The position numbers and the translations under genes are program-made. From NCBI GenBank assembly GCA_001898095.1, contig MKSH01000001.1:2921-18186 (forward strand): a stretch of 15,266 bases of DNA. Direction: 5' to 3'. Shown here in pieces: positions 13,667 to 15,266 of this stretch. The stretch's first letter is position 1, and each line of letters opens with the position of its first letter. The notes below the pieces were generated by a model that worked only from the letters and a program-made list of their open reading frames with translations, ran no database searches and was not told where the DNA came from. This DNA is from Solirubrobacterales bacterium 70-9 (GTDB lineage: Bacteria > Actinomycetota > Thermoleophilia > Solirubrobacterales > 70-9).

Positions 13667-14368
13667 TCAGTTCAAAGAGGAGAGGAAATCGGCGATCTCG
13701 TCGAGCTTCTTTTGCGGCAGATCGCGGAAGGAAGGCATGATGCTCGGGCCGATTTCGACCGAGCGGATGATCGCCGCGCGCGGGATGCGGGCGCCGATAT
13801 GGGTCAGTTCGGGACCCGGCCCGTTGTTGCCGTTCTCGCCCAGCTTGTGACACGCAAGGCAGCCGGAAGAGGCGACGATCTCCGATCCCGCCTTGTATTG
13901 GGGCGCGACTTTCATGTCGATCTCGGTCGGCGAGCCCGAGGTGGCACCCGAGTACGTCAAGAAGCCCATCGCGAGGATCGTCAGGATCCCGGCCGTGACC
14001 GCGACCGGCCGGCGCTCGGGCCGGCGCTCGGGGCCTCGGTCGTAGAAGGGCAGCAGGAGCAGCGCGACCATGCAGAAGGTGGGGATCCCGATCGTCGCTA
14101 TCGGCACCAGCTCCGGCGGTTTGATCAGGCGTAGGAGCTCGAAGAGGAAGAAGAAGTACCACTCGGGACGCGGCACGTAGGTGGTCGTCGTCGGGTCGAC
14201 CTTCGGGCCCTGCTCGGCGCCCAGGAGCAGCGACATCACGATGATCACGCCGACCACGATCAGCGCCATCGCCGAGTCTTTCAGGACGGCGTAGGGAAAG
14301 AACGGCTTCCCTTTCTTCTTGAGAAGCTCGTATTCCTCGAGGTATGCCTGCTTGTCCTGGGGCTTCAT
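13667..14368 (-). CDS. qcrC: Menaquinol:cytochrome c reductase subunit IV-cytochrome c fusion (QcrC type)
   Basis: 233 residues from ATG 14368, which directly abuts the qcrB stop (TAGATG). Residues 1-140 correspond to the C-terminal part of cytochrome b (subunit IV of b6f): spans at about 32-50, 87-107 and 122-140, with the quinol-site motif PEWY at 68-71 in RPEWYFFFLFELLR. Residues about 158-233 form a class I cytochrome c domain with CLACH (170-174) as haem-attachment site and Met211 (SIMPSF) as probable axial ligand. The product passes electrons from menaquinol to cytochrome c or the terminal oxidase at the outer face of the membrane. The same fusion is known in Bacillus QcrC. A 12-bp in-frame tandem duplication encodes PERRPERR in the linker (about 113-120). 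Confidence 0.92.
   Translation of the reverse strand: MKPQDKQAYLEEYELLKKKGKPFFPYAVLKDSAMALIVVGVIIVMSLLLGAEQGPKVDPTTTTYVPRPEWYFFFLFELLRLIKPPELVPIATIGIPTFCMVALLLLPFYDRGPERRPERRPVAVTAGILTILAMGFLTYSGATSGSPTEIDMKVAPQYKAGSEIVASSGCLACHKLGENGNNGPGPELTHIGARIPRAAIIRSVEIGPSIMPSFRDLPQKKLDEIADFLSSLN
14009..14032 (-). repeat. Perfect 12-bp tandem duplication inside qcrC
   Basis: CCGGCGCTCGGG occurs twice head to tail with no change. It is in frame and adds one Pro-Glu-Arg-Arg unit to the cytoplasmic loop between two membrane spans of the subunit IV part. A whole-codon length means the gene stays intact. Slippage can change copy number at such repeats. Confidence 0.8.
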
Positions 14369-15262
14369 CTAAGCGTGCGCCGTCCCGTCGCCGTCGGTGG
14401 TCTCGAGCTGGACGCCCGCGATCGTCGGGCCGCCGCCGTTCGGCCGGTAGCCGTTGCCGGAGGAGACGCCGGCGTCGAGGTTGGCGGTCGGCTCGGCGAC
14501 CCGCGGTTTGCCGATTTTGGTCCAGGGCGGGGCGGTGGTGCCGAGCTTCACGACCAGGTACATGTGGGCGCCGATCAGCGCGATCAGCGCGCCCGGCACC
14601 AGCAGCATGTGGATCGCGTAGAAGCGCGAGAGCGTGGTCGCCCCGAGCTCCGGCCCGGCGCGCAGGAAGTCACTCAGGTAGGGACCGACGATCGGCCCGG
14701 TCCCGTTGATGTTGATGCCGACGATCGAGGCCCAGTAGGAGCGCTGGTCGAACGGCAGCAGGTAGCCGGTGAAGGCCATCGTCATCGTCAGGATCAGGAT
14801 CACGACGCCGATCACCCAGTTCAGCTCGCGCGGGTACTTGTAGGCGCCGAAGAAGAAGGTCCGGCCCATGTGCAGGAAGACCAGGATCACCATCACGCTG
14901 GCGCCCCACTTGTGCATGCCGTGGACCAGCTGGCCGAGGAAGACGTCGTTGTTGATGTGGGCGATCGAGCTGTAGGCCTGGGTCGTCGACGGCGTGTAGA
15001 ACATCGCCAGGAAGACCCCGGTCACCGCCTGCACGATGAAGGCGAAGAGCGCCGCCGAGCCGAGCGTGTAGAACCAGTTGGTCCCTTTCGGCACCTTGCG
15101 GAAGAGCATCCCGGTGAGGAAGCCGCTGGCCGCCATCCGCTGGTCGACCCAGGCGAGGGCCTCGGTCGGCGCTTCCAGCGCCTGGCCGCCGAGCCGCTGG
15201 TAATCGGTCGGCCGCTGCGGCGGGTTGTCCTTGAGGTCCTGCGGGGCGGGCTCGTTGGGCAC
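14369..15262 (-). CDS. qcrB: Cytochrome b6-type subunit of menaquinol:cytochrome c reductase (QcrB), start near or beyond window edge
   Basis: 297 residues if GTG 15262 is the start. The frame stays open to the last base and any ribosome site would lie outside, so the true start could be further upstream. It is the N-terminal cytochrome b module with four membrane spans. Haem ligands are His117 and His131 (13 residues between) and His218 and His233 (14 between), a b6f-like pattern. Other landmarks are QAVTGVFLAMFYTP, AFTGYLLPFDQRSYWA and LSRFYAIHML. Together with the abutting subunit IV-cytochrome c gene it makes a split cytochrome b, as in Bacillus QcrBC. It oxidises menaquinol and reduces cytochrome c with a Rieske protein, whose gene usually lies upstream and would be beyond the right edge. 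The tail (about 260-297) is polar and likely cytoplasmic. Confidence 0.92.
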   Translation of the reverse strand: MPNEPAPQDLKDNPPQRPTDYQRLGGQALEAPTEALAWVDQRMAASGFLTGMLFRKVPKGTNWFYTLGSAALFAFIVQAVTGVFLAMFYTPSTTQAYSSIAHINNDVFLGQLVHGMHKWGASVMVILVFLHMGRTFFFGAYKYPRELNWVIGVVILILTMTMAFTGYLLPFDQRSYWASIVGININGTGPIVGPYLSDFLRAGPELGATTLSRFYAIHMLLVPGALIALIGAHMYLVVKLGTTAPPWTKIGKPRVAEPTANLDAGVSSGNGYRPNGGGPTIAGVQLETTDGDGTAHA

Positions 15263-15266
15263 GCCG

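Overview
The window comes from a high-GC bacterium. I infer a deep-branching actinobacterium of the Thermoleophilia/Solirubrobacterales type, for three reasons. There is a menaquinone-type respiratory cluster whose cytochrome b is split (a short b6-like QcrB plus a subunit IV-cytochrome c fusion) rather than the long QcrB of mycobacteria and streptomycetes. There are MCE (mammalian cell entry/MlaD) proteins next to an MmpL-type exporter. The Tat genes lie beside menaquinone genes. This placement is inference from gene content and base composition; no database was searched.

Left part (1-9513) is an envelope or lipid-traffic region. Two overlapping MCE-family genes run leftwards off the window (1-1056 and 1053-2522, minus). 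A divergent gene at 2642-3439 (+) encodes a secreted protein with four cysteines. A 1104-residue MmpL/RND-type exporter is at 3821-7135 (minus). Divergent from it is an overlapping three-gene run (7179-7946, 7943-8731, 8713-9513, all +). Those three encode paralogues of the 2642-3439 protein: all four have exactly four cysteines, with C1 and C2 always 17 residues apart. I do not recognise this family. Its placement on both sides of the exporter and beside MCE genes suggests, but does not show, a role in moving or binding hydrophobic molecules outside the membrane.

Between the convergent genes 2642-3439 and 3821-7135 is a 381-nt non-coding stretch with striking structure. It holds two inverted copies (3465-3578 and 3685-3799) of a ~114-nt module. 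Each module is closed by a 22-bp stem around a 70-71-nt core. The core keeps three blocks (13, 15 and 17 nt) identical between copies, while the stem sequences differ but stay complementary. Each copy sits just 3' of a gene, in the same orientation relative to that gene. This is the most unusual item in the window: a candidate structured 3'-end RNA element or a palindromic mobile repeat.

Middle (9514-9952): a tRNA-Lys(CUU) with a perfect TATAAT box, a small hypothetical gene on the minus strand, and a 24-nt dyad that could be its promoter/operator.

Right part (9976-15262, all minus) is a membrane-energetics and export cluster. In transcription order it is qcrB, qcrC (subunit IV-cyt c fusion), menG, a long-chain polyprenyl diphosphate synthase, tatA, tatC, and a single-span membrane protein of unknown function. 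menG and the prenyl synthase make the menaquinone that QcrBC oxidises. TatAC could export the folded Rieske subunit, which may lie just beyond the right edge.

Glutamate codon use differs sharply between the halves. By hand count the left genes prefer GAA and menG/qcrB use almost only GAG, so the envelope genes may have a different history or different translational selection.
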